This document shows positions 11,825 through 23,823 of a DNA stretch of 64,000 nucleotides, piece after piece. This DNA comes from Telmatactis stephensoni. Its lineage: Eukaryota; Cnidaria; Anthozoa; Actiniaria; Isophelliidae. Each line of letters starts with the position of its first letter. Within the stretch, counting starts at the first letter, position 1. The DNA lies in assembly GCA_029948255.1 (NCBI GenBank), contig JALIZF010001826.1, positions 620,001 through 684,000 on the forward strand. The letters run 5' to 3'. The notes below the pieces were generated by a model, which saw only the letters and a list, made by a program, of their open reading frames with translations, had not been told where the DNA came from and made no database searches. The translations under genes and the position numbers were made by a program.

Positions 11825-12114
11825 AGGTGCACTTTACTAGAGAGAAAGAACCAGTGTGAAAACAAGAATCGAGAAAGACCCACAAAACGCGTACAAATCT
11901 GTCAAAAAACCAGCTCAAAAGACTCCAAAAGATCTCATCTAAATAAGAAAAGAGACATTTTATCCAAGTTTTCAAAATTTTATTGATTTTTAGCAAGATT
12001 TGTTTTTCTCCCAATGGTCATATAAAAGTTGACTACGACACAGGACACCCAAACCAGTATAAACGAGTTTAAACGCCCTCCTCAGTGTTAAATGAGCTTG
12101 AGCAAAATGATATT

Positions 12115-12285
12115 GGGGGGGGGGGGGGGGGGGGGGAGGGGCTAACGACCGCCGAAAGCGGAAGCAGCTAGGGGGGCCGGGTGCAAAATTTGTTATTTAT
12201 TTATTTACTTATTTGTTTGTTTGTTTGTTTGTTTGTTTGTTTGTTGGTTTGTTTGTTTGTTTGTAGTTTGTTTGTTTGTTGAGTT
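12115..12285. repeat. 22-G homopolymer followed by (TTTG)n microsatellite
   Basis: An uninterrupted run of 22 G at 12115-12136 and a (TTTG)n/(TTTA)n tract from about 12193 to 12285. Otherwise 11825-12918 and 12994-13713 hold no supported gene. Confidence 0.85.
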
Positions 12286-12918
12286 ATTGAGTTATTCATT
12301 TATTTATTGAGTATCCAAGGGGTAGAATGGGAATGGTTGGGTTGCAAAACAAGAATAAAGGTAACGGTAAATTGGGCTCTTTCAAACCCTTGCTTATTCA
12401 AATCACCAGAATTTTTTTTTAACGAAGCATAAGACATACATGACAACTGTTATGCAAATTAAAATTTTCAGGAATTTCAGTTCGGTGTGCGAGTGATCGA
12501 GAAATTGCCTATAAACATTGCATGTTTGTAGGTTGACTGAAACAAAACAACAACAACCAAAATTACGGCAGTTTGCTAGTGCCTACTGGTCTACTAACTA
12601 TTTCACAGACTTATTGCAATCACTCCTGTAGCCTTTGCGAGAATTGTTTCACAGGAAACTCTACGCTTTCAAGGAGAAAAACATGATTGTTCAATTGTTT
12701 GTAATGAAAGCGCCCTTGTAAACCTTCGACTCGATCACGTTGAGCTGCGCCCTTCGCAATTCAGCACTTAGCTGCAAGGAAGGGTGATGAGCTACTCCTA
12801 ATTTATTTAAAAACGTCCATTTCCTAGCAACGTTTACTCCCCTTCGTTACTTCGTCCTTCATCTTGTAATTGTCCACGTGCAAATGGCTGTAGGGGGCCT
12901 GAGTACTAGTAATAAGAC

Positions 12919-12993
12919 TATCGCGCGATAAGATGTGTTATCGCGCGATAAGTCGAACTATCGCGCGATAGAAACAAGGTGTATCGCGCGATA
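12919..12993. promoter_or_regulatory. Four phased TATCGCGCGATA palindromes
   Basis: The 12-bp palindrome TATCGCGCGATA occurs at 12919-12930, 12939-12950, 12959-12970 and 12982-12993, with start spacings of 20, 20 and 23 bp. CpG-rich palindromes at about two helical turns are unusual in this AT-rich setting. The factor is unknown. No promoter or gene was recognised next to it; the nearest genes are the secreted-protein gene (5 kb left) and the first peptide gene (1.4 kb right). Confidence 0.5.
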
Positions 12994-14355
12994 AATGCCA
13001 TGAAAATGTTTGTATGTGGAGGGCCCCTATGAGCCACCGTATAGTCTGGCGGGACGCGTAATTTTGCACGAGTGGTATTCAGCCTCTTTCATCAAATACG
13101 AGCGGTATTTTTCATTCATTCTTCGAGAACTAAGGTAACATTTCCAATTAATAACACACTTACAAAAAATACGCGTTTCTAATCACAAAATACAACGGAC
13201 GAAACGCTCTTTCGCATTGACACCATGAAACTGAAACGGTGACTAAAACATAATATTTGTTTACAAAGATTTTATCAAAAATACACATTAATTTTCGAAA
13301 CAAATCAGATTCAAAGTTCGCCAGCCAATCAGAAACGAGTGTTGAGGGTTCCTCAACAGTTGATTTTAATAAGTATCGTAAATGTTTTTGGGATCCCTGT
13401 GTAATTGTTAAGTGTGAGTAAGTGTTTGCCAAGAGCTAAGTGTCTCATCGATTGGTGAGTGTTTTTTATACTTCAAGCTTGTAATTTCTCACTTTAGACC
13501 GCAAGTAATGATCACTATGTAATATGTACTTTTTCCTGTTTAGGATTTTACTGTGTGTGCTGTGTGCTTCTATGCGTGTGAGCAAATAAATGGACTTCGA
13601 TGTAAATGTACGATGTTTGTCAAGCAGTAAAAACGTTCGGTGAATTGTCTACACTTAGCTCACATGCCTGCTGTGTTCGCCGCTACAACGACTACTTTTT
13701 TGTAGGTGTGTTTTAGCATACAAATTGTTTTCATCTATAAATTGCTTAAATACCACCTGCCTATTACTAGGAACCATCTTGCTTCACAGCTATTATCTTA
13801 ATTGTCATATTAGTTGATGCCGATAAAACTGTGAAGGTGACGAGCAAAATTGGAAATTGAGCTGTAGATTAAACTGAAATTTAAAAAAAAGTGAAAAGGT
13901 GCAAGATCGTCGCTGTTTGTTCCTGGTCGCCATAACATCTCAGATTTTCCCCCCAGAGAACATGACACTAAACCAAGAGCATTAACTACAACTCAAAACT
14001 GCCATTAATACATTTAAAAACACATTGTCTAACCAAGGCTATTGTCTCCTCATTCGAAAATAATATTTAAACACTTTTGATCGTTGTTTATGGGTGTAAC
14101 GCGTTGAGCATAAACTGTTCGTTTCACTCTAGGTGGTCTCTGCTTATTACGGTACCACCCTATCACTAAGCACTTGCAAAAAGTTTTAATGGCGCTAATT
14201 AGAAGACAATTCTATACAAGTAAAATTGTGTTGTAAATTGCTTTTATTGTGCATAATGTTTACTTTGAAATCCCAGATAAACTTTTATCAGCTTTAAAAT
14301 ATTTCTCATTTTATTGTTTACATAATGAATTTGTCTTCGGTTGGCAATGCTGGAA

Positions 14356-15356
14356 TCATTCATAGTCGTTATTGAATGATGTCTCTTCACTGGACTCATC
14401 TTTACACAAGTCAGGACGTCTTTTGCATAGGAACTAGGAAAAAAAATGAGAAGAAGAAGTTATACATCTATTTTAAAAGAGATTGTTGGAACCAGTAGCA
14501 GACTTTTTTAAATTTTTATGGTGATTAAAACTATGAAACAGATCGTCAAAAGAAAGCAAGACTCCATAGCCTGTCAGTATTAACCAACGGTTTTCTCTCA
14601 ATGGGCCTCATGACTGTGGTCCGTCAGTTAGGAAAGAGAATATACTACGTAAGTTTAGAGGATCTGAAACAATTTCTTGTGTTTGTTTTATGGCCTCTCA
14701 TCTATACTGACTTCGCCCGGCTCCTTCAACATACAAAAAACTTGAGATTCGGCGTTAAAGACCTCGCCACAGAATGTGCGGTTTCAAAATTCTTCATGTT
14801 GATAAATTGAGTTCCCTAAAATCCTTTGTCTTCATCATTACGATTAACGTGTATCAAATATCTTCATGGTGGTAGTGATACATTTTCGTTCTTGTGTCGA
14901 ACATCAACATTAAGAAATAAATTGCGATAATGTCAGTGGAGACAATGGACTTGAAAACATCAACAATAACAACAATCCCGTATACTGCATCAAAAAATGT
15001 TTTGTGTAAAAATATAATTTAGTGCAAATGTTTTCTCAATACCTGCATTTCGAAACAATCAATTTGACGGAATCTTATCAATATTTGCACTGAAAATCGA
15101 TCGAACAAACGGCAAAATAACGAATAATTTCAGCAGGGAATATATGGACAATGATTATGATTGACTTGTTAAGTAAAACAAGACACTCAGCAATTTTACT
15201 TACCTTGAACCAACGCTTTACAGGAGTCTTGCCGGTGAAGTCTGGTCCAACACCTTTGCTATGATTCTTATTTATCTTATTTGTGGCTGTAACATCGCTC
15301 ATCATCAGCAATGCAACTAAAGCCAGCAAACAGCAGCACATTGCTTTGGTTTCCAT
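14356..15356 (-). CDS. Secreted peptide precursor, paralogue 1 (76 residues, two exons)
   Basis: Exon 1 CDS 15204-15356, exon 2 CDS 14356-14433, joined in phase 0 (TTCAAG|gtaagt and ttcctag|TTC). The start is the METK methionine, shared by all four paralogues; a further in-frame ATG seven codons upstream exists here and in two other copies but not in paralogue 2. Residues 1-24 are a signal peptide with a CCCLLALVALLMM core. A Cys-free, Lys/Asn-rich spacer follows, then a dibasic KR and the C-terminal segment WFK-FLCKRRPDLCKDE, ending in an acidic Ser/Glu tail and FNNDYE. The two Cys (C-x6-C) could form one small loop. The GKR of the other copies is VKR here, so C-terminal amidation of the spacer peptide is not expected. 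The pattern suits a prohormone or secreted effector peptide; I do not recognise the family and function is unknown. Confidence 0.8.
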
Positions 15357-15449
15357 TTCCGCTTTTACACTTGACAAGGCTTTAAGTTGAATTGGATCAG
15401 AATTGGAATTGAACAGAACTAGATATTGCTTTGTCCTTCCAAGTCTTCC

Positions 15450-15490
15450 TTTATAACCTGTATTTATGTGCGAGCTCTCTTTATTTGCAT
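15450..15490 (-). promoter_or_regulatory. TATA box and POU octamer of peptide gene 1
   Basis: On the minus strand TATAAA lies at 15450-15455, about 95 bp upstream of the METK codon, with an ATGCAAAT octamer (POU-factor site) at 15483-15490, 28 bp further upstream. The same pair is kept at gene 2. Confidence 0.55.
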
Positions 15491-16438
15491 TGTGCCCGGT
15501 GTTCTGTCATTTATTTAAAATGGTACTTTAATAATTACAAGTTCCTGTTAAATGAATGTTATAGCTAACGTGAGACGGGAAGTCTGTTACAGGTGTTTCT
15601 AGCTATCAACACTACACCTGATCACTACACTGTATTTAATCATTGTAGTTCATTTATTTCTAGATTAGTCGTCCCTGATAAATGCTTGAGAAGTCTATTG
15701 TTTCGTTTGCCTTTCATCTTAGTGGGATAATCGTCAACAATATTTTTGGTTACGTCTGGCAGATTCGTAGCGAGGCCAATAACCAATTGGCTGATCTGTT
15801 ATGAAAATAAAGTCAACGTGTGCAACCGCTTGTGTTATCAGCAATTACACCCAATTCCTGTCCTGATGAGAGAAGGGTTCACAGTTCAACATTCAGTCCT
15901 ATTAGAATTTTGTTTGTGACAAATAAAAAGTCAGTCAAACTCAAAAATGTCATCACAATCATTAGAACGTATTAGAATTATACATTAGAGAGTATTTATA
16001 GGAAGTGACTAATTGTAGCTTATTTATAGATGTGATTTTAAAAGTGTCAGGGCGACTAGACTGGCAAATGCGTGGCAAATGGCAAACAAGGGAAAAGAAA
16101 AGGCAAGAGGGGCTGAATTTTCTAAACTGAGTCGACATGGTTTTTATTGATTTTCTTGCAAACCAGAGGATGTCCGTACATGGGCTTCCATTCTCACATT
16201 TACAGGCTCGCATTTCTAATCTAACTGCATGTCTCATCACGGCAACTGAACATTTCAGGGAAATGAAGCTGCCCCCCCCCCCCCCCCGTGCACTACTCAT
16301 GGAGAAACGCGTTTCACGCAGCTGAACGAGGATGCAAATTTCCAACATGCTATGTTATGTTAAGAATGCCATTGTACGTGGGGTTGTCCATATTGTTGAA
16401 TAAATGCTCCAACCACGTAGAATTAAAATAATTTTAAT

Positions 16439-16472
16439 GAGCCAAGCTTTCGGACGAAGTGTCCATCATCAG
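16439..16472 (-). ncRNA. Candidate hammerhead ribozyme core of the Penelope-like element
   Basis: Read on the minus strand: CTGATGA, then GGAC-ACTTC-GTCC as a four-pair stem II hairpin, then GAAA, then GC-TTG-GC as a minimal stem III, then TC as a possible cleavage position. These are the conserved core elements of the hammerhead fold in the right order. Hammerhead motifs are known from the repeats of Penelope-like elements. Stem I pairing is not convincing by eye, so activity is uncertain. Confidence 0.4.
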
Positions 16473-16710
16473 GGCAAGTAAAAAAGTACAATACGCGCGA
16501 GGTGAGATAGCATACAGTAACTATGGTGATCGTAACGGTAACTAGCGCGCTCAAATTACAATCGCGCGCGCTAACTCGAGATAGAATAGAGCTATTAGGA
16601 TATAATATAACTAATAAAAACTAAGAAATGATGATGAAAAAAGCAAAAAAAAAAAAAAATTAATAATAATAATAATAATAAATTTCCTAAGATATTGAGC
16701 AAGATTCTAT

Positions 16711-17035
16711 CTAAGACGATTTTATCAAAGTGATATAATTTTCTGGAATAATGCGTCCATTGTCCCGATTACTATATAATGAGTTCTTATTCCTAGCTAT
16801 TTTTATTGCCTCTAACCAACGTCGCTGAAGCCATCGGTGTTCATATCCAACGATCTTGGTTTCATCCCAGAGAATATCGTGACCAGTCGTGTTGGCATGT
16901 TCCGCCAGTGCAGATTTATCACGCTTATCCAAGCGGACTCAGGCCATATGTTCTTTCTTTCTTGTTTTAAGCAATCTTCCCGTCTCTCCTATGTACGCTG
17001 CATCACAATCCCGACAGGGAATCTCATAAATCACT
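16711..17035 (-). pseudogene. GIY-YIG endonuclease tail of a Penelope-like element
   Basis: The minus strand reads VIYEIPCRDCDAAYIGETGR, then LLKTRKKEH, an in-frame stop, and then LDKRDKSALAEHANTTGHDI, ending near EAIKIARNKNSLYSNRDNGR. The IPC-x2-C-x3-YIGETGR and H-x-ALAEH layout is that of the GIY-YIG endonuclease at the C-terminus of Penelope-like elements. The stop codon between the two halves means it is broken. Confidence 0.75.
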
Positions 17036-19486
17036 TCTCACAGACCAAAAAGCAGCCAACCAATTTAACATTTAACATAATATTTGTGATATATGACGAA
17101 TTTGAGCATTTATTTATTTATTTGTGATATATGACGAATTTGAGCATTTATTTATTCATTCATTTATTATTCTATGTTATTTTGATAAAATTTGAACATT
17201 AATTTATTATATTAGTATGATATGATATATCATAAAATTGTAAATTATCTTTGTTTACTTTTTCTATTTATAACATCTTGAAATGTTGTTTTTAATATGT
17301 GGTTTTGAAAAATACATTTTCAAATCGCCTTTATATATTTATATATTTATTAAGTAGTGTTTTTAAATTTCAAAATTCATAGCTGTAGATTATATATTTA
17401 TATGTAGTTTTTGAGGGCCACAGAGTTATCAGTGTTTGTAAAACTACTGTCATGTGTTTTACCCTCTGGAAATAAAGCCTATTATTTACTCCTGTCTTAC
17501 GTTATGCTATGTTATGTTTATCGAGATGTTGTTTCTTCAAACAAGATATTTCATCTATATGTTGTCGACCTTTAGGACGAAATGGCAGTTGTACATTGTC
17601 ACGATAAAGAAAGTGTACAATAATACATTCAAAAAAACAAAAAACAAAACAACGTGCACGAGGAAACTGTTATCTCTTTGCTGTTGTTTTTGTTGCTATT
17701 TATTGGTTTGATAGTGGAGACAGGTCCCACAAACAGGATGCATTAGAATACACAATACAGCTAATGCTTTGGTCAAATTGCCGCCTCTTCGCACCCTGCA
17801 GGACCTGGTCAGGTGACACGTCATCAAAATATCAACTGTAACGACAATTTGGTCGACATATCCAGAAAGAGCATCTTTAAATTAATGCTTTTGCTAAGTT
17901 TGAGCCTTTTTTGGTATATTTTGGTATATTTATTATTTTTTTGAAATTGCAGGGTTTTTTTACAAGATTATGGGCAAGCCATGTCAGTCAGCTTTACATG
18001 CCTTTCAGAAATTTTGTCCTCACACCATTGAATATTTGTTTTTGAAACAATTTAACAGTTGATACCTATTGATCAGTACACATTGAAATTTTGTTGAATT
18101 TACTGTTTTATTGTAATGTCAAGTTTTTCAAACCCGCGAGGGTTTTGGGGGGTATTTACATGGCACTAGCAGGCGAATCATCCCCCCCTCTATACATGTC
18201 TTCACTTCGGGTACTAGAAGTACTAGAGGTGTTCTACTGTCATCCTCTCTCGTTAGCACTAGGAGTATTTTTCGGTCATGTAAACGGAAAGAAAAAACAC
18301 TATTTTGGGGTTCCTGAGGTAGTTCGGGTGACCCAGGACGAGCAATCAAGCATTGTTTGCTATATGATAGACTTAGTAGCTTCGGGTGATGGAACTGATC
18401 AGGAAACAAACCTTAATCACTTCAACGATCTTCTAAATTGACTTTTTAAATGTTTAATTTCACACTTTCTTGAAATAACTATGTCGATTTTGTCATATTA
18501 ACATACAAATTGTTTTCATCTGTAAATTGCTTAAATCCCACCTGGCTATTACTAGAAACAAACTTGCTTCACAGCTATCACCTTTACTGTCATATTTGAT
18601 GCCGATAAAACTGTGAAGATGACGAGAAAAAAAAAAGGAAATTGAGCTGTAAATTAAACTGTGAAATTAAAAAAAGTCAATAATGCATGTGCAAGTTTGT
18701 TGCTGCTTGTGCCTGGTCGCCATGACATCGCTCATATAGATTTGGCGGTTTTCCCTTGGAACACGACACTAAATCAAGAGAGTTAACTGCAACTCAAAAC
18801 TGCCATTAATACATCTATAAACACATTGTTTAATCAAGGCTATTGTCTCCTCATTCAAAAATAATATTTAAACACTTTTGATCGTTTTTTTATGTGTGTA
18901 ACGCGTTGAGCATAAACTGTTCGTTTCACAACTGCCGATCACTGTCGGCTTTTGAACTGATTTTTCAACGGTTATATAACTTTGTAAGATTATTGCGTGC
19001 TTGTTAACCATTCTCTTTTACTGCGTAACCTTTTCAGACTGACTTAAATTATATGTCATTTTGCTAACTTAGAGCCATAAGTTTAGCTCGCTTACATTTA
19101 TATTTACAGGTATTCGGATGTTCAATTTAAACAGTGGCTAAGTAAAGCTACCCGAACGCAATATGATGCTCAATAGTAGATCACTTTATTTATTTATTGG
19201 CAAAGAATGGAAATTTTCTGTTTGTTGTACACGTAAAATCAAGTTTTTTTCAAACGAACACTTAAGGTTGTATTTTTTTCCTACTCTCAGTCTCTGCTTA
19301 TTACGGTACCACACTATCACCAAGCAATTGCAAAAGGTTTTAATGGCACTAATTAGAAGACAATTCTATACAAGTAAAATTGTGTTGTAGATTGCTTTTA
19401 TTGTGCATAATGTTTCCTTTGAAATCCCAGTGTTTACATAATGAATTCGTCTTCGGTTCGCGATGTTGGAATCACATTTTTAGCTT

Positions 19487-20074
19487 TTATTTATAGTCAT
19501 TATTGAATGATGTCTCTTCACTGGACTCGTCTTTACACAAGGCTGGACGTCTTTTGCAGAGGAACTAGAAAAAAGAAAAAATGAGAAAAAGAAGTAATAC
19601 ATCTATTTTACAAGAGATTGTCGGAACCAGTATAGCAGACTTTTTTAATTTAGATTGGTGATTAAAACTGTTTGAAACAGATCACGTCGAAAGAAAGACT
19701 CCATAGCCTGTCAGTATTAAGTAACGGTTTTCTCTCAATGGGCCTCGTGACCGTGGTCCGTCAGTTAGGAAAAAGAATATACTGCGTATGTTTAGAGGAT
19801 CTGAAACCAATTTCTTCTGTTTGTGTTGTCTCATCTACTGACTTCGCCCGGCTCCTGCAACATACAAAAAACTTGAGATTTGGTGTTAAAAGACCTCAGT
19901 CACTTCTCAGTCACTTCAAATCCTTTGTCTTCATCATTACGATTAACGTGTGTCAAATGTCTCCATGATGATAAGACTGATAATGAAACATTTTCGTTCA
20001 TGTGTCGAACATCAACATTAAGAAGCAAATTGCAATAATGTCAGTGGAGACAATGGACTAGAAAAACAAAAACA

Positions 20075-20111
<37 letters not shown>

Positions 20112-20549
20112 CCCGTGTACTGCATCAAAAAATGTTTTGTGTAAAAAATTAGTGCAAATGTTTTCTCAATACCTGCATTTCGAATTGAGAACAGACAAGC
20201 AGTATTTTAGTAGTGTAATCACAATCAATTTGACGGAATCTTATATCAATATTCGCACTGACAATTGATCGAAGAAACGGCAAAATAACGCGAATGAATG
20301 GAGAGTGATCATGAAACGGTAAAATAACGTGAATGAATGGAGAGTGATTTTGATTGACTTGCTAAGTAAAACAAGACGCTCAGCAATTTTGCCTACCTTG
20401 AACCAGCGCTTTCCCGAGGGATTCTTATCTTTGTAATCTGGTCCAATAGGTTTGTTCGTAATTGTCCTCTCATTTGTGGCTGTAACATCGCTTATCATCA
20501 ACAATGCAACTAAAGCCAGCAAACAGCAGCACAGTGCTTTGGTTTCCAT
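19487..20549 (-). CDS. Secreted peptide precursor, paralogue 2 (76 residues, two exons)
   Basis: Exon 1 CDS 20397-20549, exon 2 CDS 19487-19564, phase 0 (TTCAAG|gtaggc, ctag|TTC). Starts at METK; signal core CCCLLALVALLMI; a Cys-free spacer ends PSGKR, where Gly-Lys-Arg could give an amidated spacer peptide; then WFK-FLCKRRPALCKDE and an acidic tail ending FNNDYK. It differs from paralogue 1 by Asp-to-Ala in the loop and a Lys terminus. Intron 832 bp. An in-frame ATG upstream of METK, present in the other copies, is missing here, which supports METK as the start. Confidence 0.8.
20067..20112. repeat. (AAC)n microsatellite in the peptide gene 2 intron
   Basis: About 15 AAC units within the intron of paralogue 2; absent at the matching place in unit 1, where only a few units occur. 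Confidence 0.85.
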
Positions 20550-20644
20550 TTCCGTCTTTACACTTAACAGCCTTTAAGTTGAATTGGAACAGAATTGGAA
20601 TTGAACAGAACTAGATCATATTGCTTTCTTCTTCCAAGTCTTCC

Positions 20645-20685
20645 TTTATAACCTGTATTTATGTGCGAGCTCTCTTCATTTGCAT
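20645..20685 (-). promoter_or_regulatory. TATA box and POU octamer of peptide gene 2
   Basis: Minus-strand TATAAA (complement at 20645-20650) and ATGCAAAT (20678-20685), with the same spacing as at gene 1. Confidence 0.55.
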
Positions 20686-21137
20686 TGTGCCCGGTGTTCC
20701 GTCATTTATTTAACTGAAATGGTACTTCCTACAATTCAATAATTACACGTTCCTGTTAATACGTGGGAACAGGTATTTCTAGCTATCAACACTACACCTG
20801 ATCTAGAAGTCTATTGTCTTGATTGCCTTTCAACCATGAACTCCATTCCAGGATATCATACTGGATAATCGTAAGCAATGTTTTTGGTTACGAGCTAGCC
20901 TGGCAGATTCGTAGCGAGGCCAATAACCAATTGGCTGATCTGTTATGAAAATAAAGTCAACGTGTTTAACCGCTTGTGTTGTCAGCAATTACACACAATT
21001 CCTGTCCTGATGAGAGAAGGGTTCACTCTTCAACATTCGATCAGTCCTATTAGAATTTTGTTTGTGACAAATAAAAAGTCAGTCAAACTCAAAAATGTCA
21101 TCACAATCATTAGAACCTATTAGAATTATACATTAGA

Positions 21138-21301
21138 CAGGGACCGCGGAGCCGGGGGGCTGGGGGGGGGGGGGGGGGGGGGGGGCTGAGGCCCACCCAC
21201 TTTTTGAGAAATACAAAGAAAATTTAATGATTAGAGAGGTTTCAGCCCCCCCACTTTTTAATGACAGCCCCCCCACTTTTCAATGTGCTCCGCGGTCCCT
21301 G
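21138..21301. mobile_element. 164-bp MITE with 15-bp inverted ends and 5-bp target duplication
   Basis: CAGGGACCGCGGAGC at the left end is the exact inverse of GCTCCGCGGTCCCTG at the right end. TTAGA precedes (21133-21137) and follows (21302-21306) the element, while unit 1 has the uninterrupted CATTAGAGAG at 15983-15992. The interior holds a long G run and CCCCCCACTTTT repeats. The 5-bp duplication would fit hAT5-like or related superfamilies; not resolved. Confidence 0.85.
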
Positions 21302-23509
21302 TTAGAGAGTATTTATAGGAAGTGACTAATTGTAGCTTATTTATAGATGTTATTTTAAAAGTGTTAGGGCGACTAGACTGGCAAATGCGTGCCAAATGGC
21401 AAACAAGGGAAAAGAAAAGGCAAGAGGGGCTGAATTTTCTAAACTAAGTCGACATGGTTTTTATTGATTTTCTTGCAAACCAGAGGATGTCCGTACATGG
21501 GCTTCCATTCTCACATTTACAGGCTCGCATTTCTAATCTAACTGCATGTCTCATCACGGCAACTGAACATTTCAGGGAAATGAAGCTGCCCCCCCCCCCC
21601 CCCCCCCGTGCACTACTGGAGAAACGCGTTTCACGCAGCTGAACGAGGATGCAAATTTCCAACATGCTAAGTTATGTTTATCGAGATGTTGTTTCTTCAA
21701 ACAAGATCTTTCATTTATGTTGTCGACCTTTAGGACGAAATGCCAGTTGTACATTTTCACGATAAAGAAATGTGTACAATAATACATTAAAACAACAACA
21801 ACAACAACAACAAAACAACGCGCACGAGGAAACTGTTATCTCTTTGCTGTTGTTTTTGTTGCTATTTATTGGTTTGATAGCGGAGACAGGTCCCACAAAC
21901 AGGATGCATTAGAATACACAACTTAACTAATGCTTTGGTGAAATTATCACCGCTTCGCACCCCGCAGGACCTGGTCAGGTGACATGTCATCAACATATCA
22001 ACTGCAACGACAATTTGGTCGACATATCCAGAAAGAACATCTTTAAATTGGTGCTTTTGCTAAGTTTGAGCCTCTTTTGGTATATTGGAGAACATCTATT
22101 ATTTTTTTGAAATTGCAGGGTTTTTTTTACAAGGTTATGGGCAAGCCATGTCAGTCAGCTTTACATGCCTTTCAGAAATTTAACAATTTAACGGTTGATA
22201 CCTATTGATCAGTATACATTGAAATTTTGTTGAATTTACTGTTTTATTGTAACGTCAAGTTTTTCAAACCCGCGAGGGTTTTTAAGTTGATATCTTGGGG
22301 GGTATTTACATGGCACTAGCAGGCGAATTATCCCCCCTCTATACATGTCTTCACTTCGGGTACTAGAAGTACTAGAGTTGTTCTACTGTCATCCTCTCTC
22401 GTTAGCACTAGGAGTATTTTTCGGTCATGTAAACGGAAAGAAAAAGCACTATTTTGGGGCTCCTCAGGTAGTTCAGGTGACCCAGGACGAGTAATCAAGC
22501 ATTGTTTGCTATATGATAGACTTAGTAGTTTCGGGTGACGGAACTGATCAGGAATCAAACCGTTTGTTTGACCTTAATCACTTCAACGATCTTCTAAATT
22601 GACTTTTTAAATGTTTAATTTCACACTTTCTTGAAATAACTATGTCGATTTTGTCATATTAACATACAAATTGTTTTCATCTGTAAATTGCTTAAATACC
22701 ACCTGGCTATTACTAGAAACAAACTTGCTTCACAGCTATCATCTTTATTGTCATATTTGATGCCGATAAAACTGTGAAGATGACGAGAAAAAAAATGGAA
22801 ATTGAGCTGTAAATTAAACTGTGAAATTCAAAAAAGTCAATAATGCATGTGCAAGTTTGTTGCTGTTTGTGCCTGGTCACCATGACATATAGATTTGGCG
22901 GTTTTCCCTTGGAACACGACACTAAACCAAGAGAGTTAACTGCAACTCAAAACTGCCATTAATACATTTATAAACACATTGTCTAACCAAAGCTATTGTC
23001 TCCTCATTCAAAAATAATATTTAAACACTTTTGATCGTTTTTTATGTGTGTAACGCGTTGAGCATAAACTGTTTGTTTCACAACTGCCGATCACTGTCGG
23101 GTTTTCAACGGTTATATAACTTTGTAAGATTATTGCGTGCTCTTTAACCATTCTCTTTTACTGCGTAACCTTTTCTTTAAATATGTCATTTTGCTAACTT
23201 AGAGCTATAAGTTTAGCTCGTTTACATTTATATTTACAGGTATTCGAATGTTCGATTTAAACAGTGGCTAAGTAAAGCTACCCGGACGCGATATGATGCT
23301 CAATAGTAGATCACTTTATTTATTTATTGGCAAAGAATGGAAATTTTCTGTTTGTTGCACACGTAAAATCAAGTTTTTTTCCAACGAACACTCAAGGTGG
23401 TATTTTTTTCCTACTCTCAGTCTCTGCTTATTACGGTACCACACTATCACCAAGCAATTGCAAAAGGTTTTAATGGCACTAATTAGAAGACAATTCTATA
23501 CCAGTAAAA

Positions 23510-23650
23510 ATGTATTCACACTCAATCCTCAGATAGTCGTACGAGTTTGCAGTAGCTCAGTGATAGAGCATCCGTCTAGTTAATCGGAAGGTCGTGGGTT
23601 CGGTTCCCACCTGGGGCTCAGAGTTTTTCTGTATATTAGTGGTTGATATT
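23510..23650 (+). mobile_element. tRNA-derived SINE (Thr-AGT-like) in unit 3
   Basis: An A box (AGTAGCTCAGTGATAGAGCA, 23551-23570) and a B box (GGTTCGGTTCC, 23598-23608) are spaced as in a tRNA, and the anticodon region CTAGTTAATC resembles tRNA-Thr(AGT) with one extra T. Acceptor pairing (GAGTTTG with GGGGCTC) is degraded to several G-U pairs, so a functional tRNA is unlikely. The segment is absent at the same place in units 2 and 4, so it is an insertion; exact ends are uncertain. Confidence 0.6.
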
Positions 23651-23823
23651 GTGTTGTAACGTGGAGTTATCATTGAAAATTTTATTGTATTAAATTGCTT
23701 TTATTGTGCATAATGCTTCCTTTCTGAAAATCCCAGATAAACTTTTATCAGCTTTTAATATTTCTCGTGTTTACATAATGAATTTGTCCTCGGTTCGCGA
23801 TGCTGGAATCACATTTTTAGCTT

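Larger units (their letters stand above)
16362..17503 (-). mobile_element. 5'-truncated Penelope-like element with 15-bp target duplication
   Basis: Inserted into unit 1: ATGCTATGTTATGTT occurs at 16347-16361 and again at 17504-17518, while unit 2 has a single uninterrupted copy of this position (21663-21680). Within it, on the minus strand, about 17035-16711 encodes a GIY-YIG-type endonuclease tail, and beyond it toward 16362 lies a hammerhead-like motif and an inverted repeat (ACGTGG...CCACGT). The 17050-17500 part is AT-rich with a tandem GTGATATATGACGAATTTGA repeat and no coding character. Confidence 0.75.

Noticed and set aside
15962..16348. Minus-strand frame with CKCENGSPC, repeated in units 2 and 3
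   Set aside because: Frame depends on the length of a poly-C tract that differs in each unit, and no signal peptide or splice join was found.
18091..18441. 116-codon plus-strand open frame, with a similar stretch near 22300-22560
   Set aside because: The second copy has stops and shifts, and the third unit has only the first part. Similarity is explained by the segmental duplication, not by coding constraint.
19163..19390. Plus-strand frame starting MMLNSRSLYLF, repeated at 23293 and 28449
   Set aside because: The copies diverge by frameshift in unit 4, are interrupted by the SINE in unit 3 and missing in unit 1; no splice context. Non-coding part of the duplicated unit.
23547..23620. Functional tRNA-Thr gene
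   Set aside because: Acceptor stem is poorly paired and the anticodon loop has an extra base; better explained as a tRNA-derived SINE insertion.
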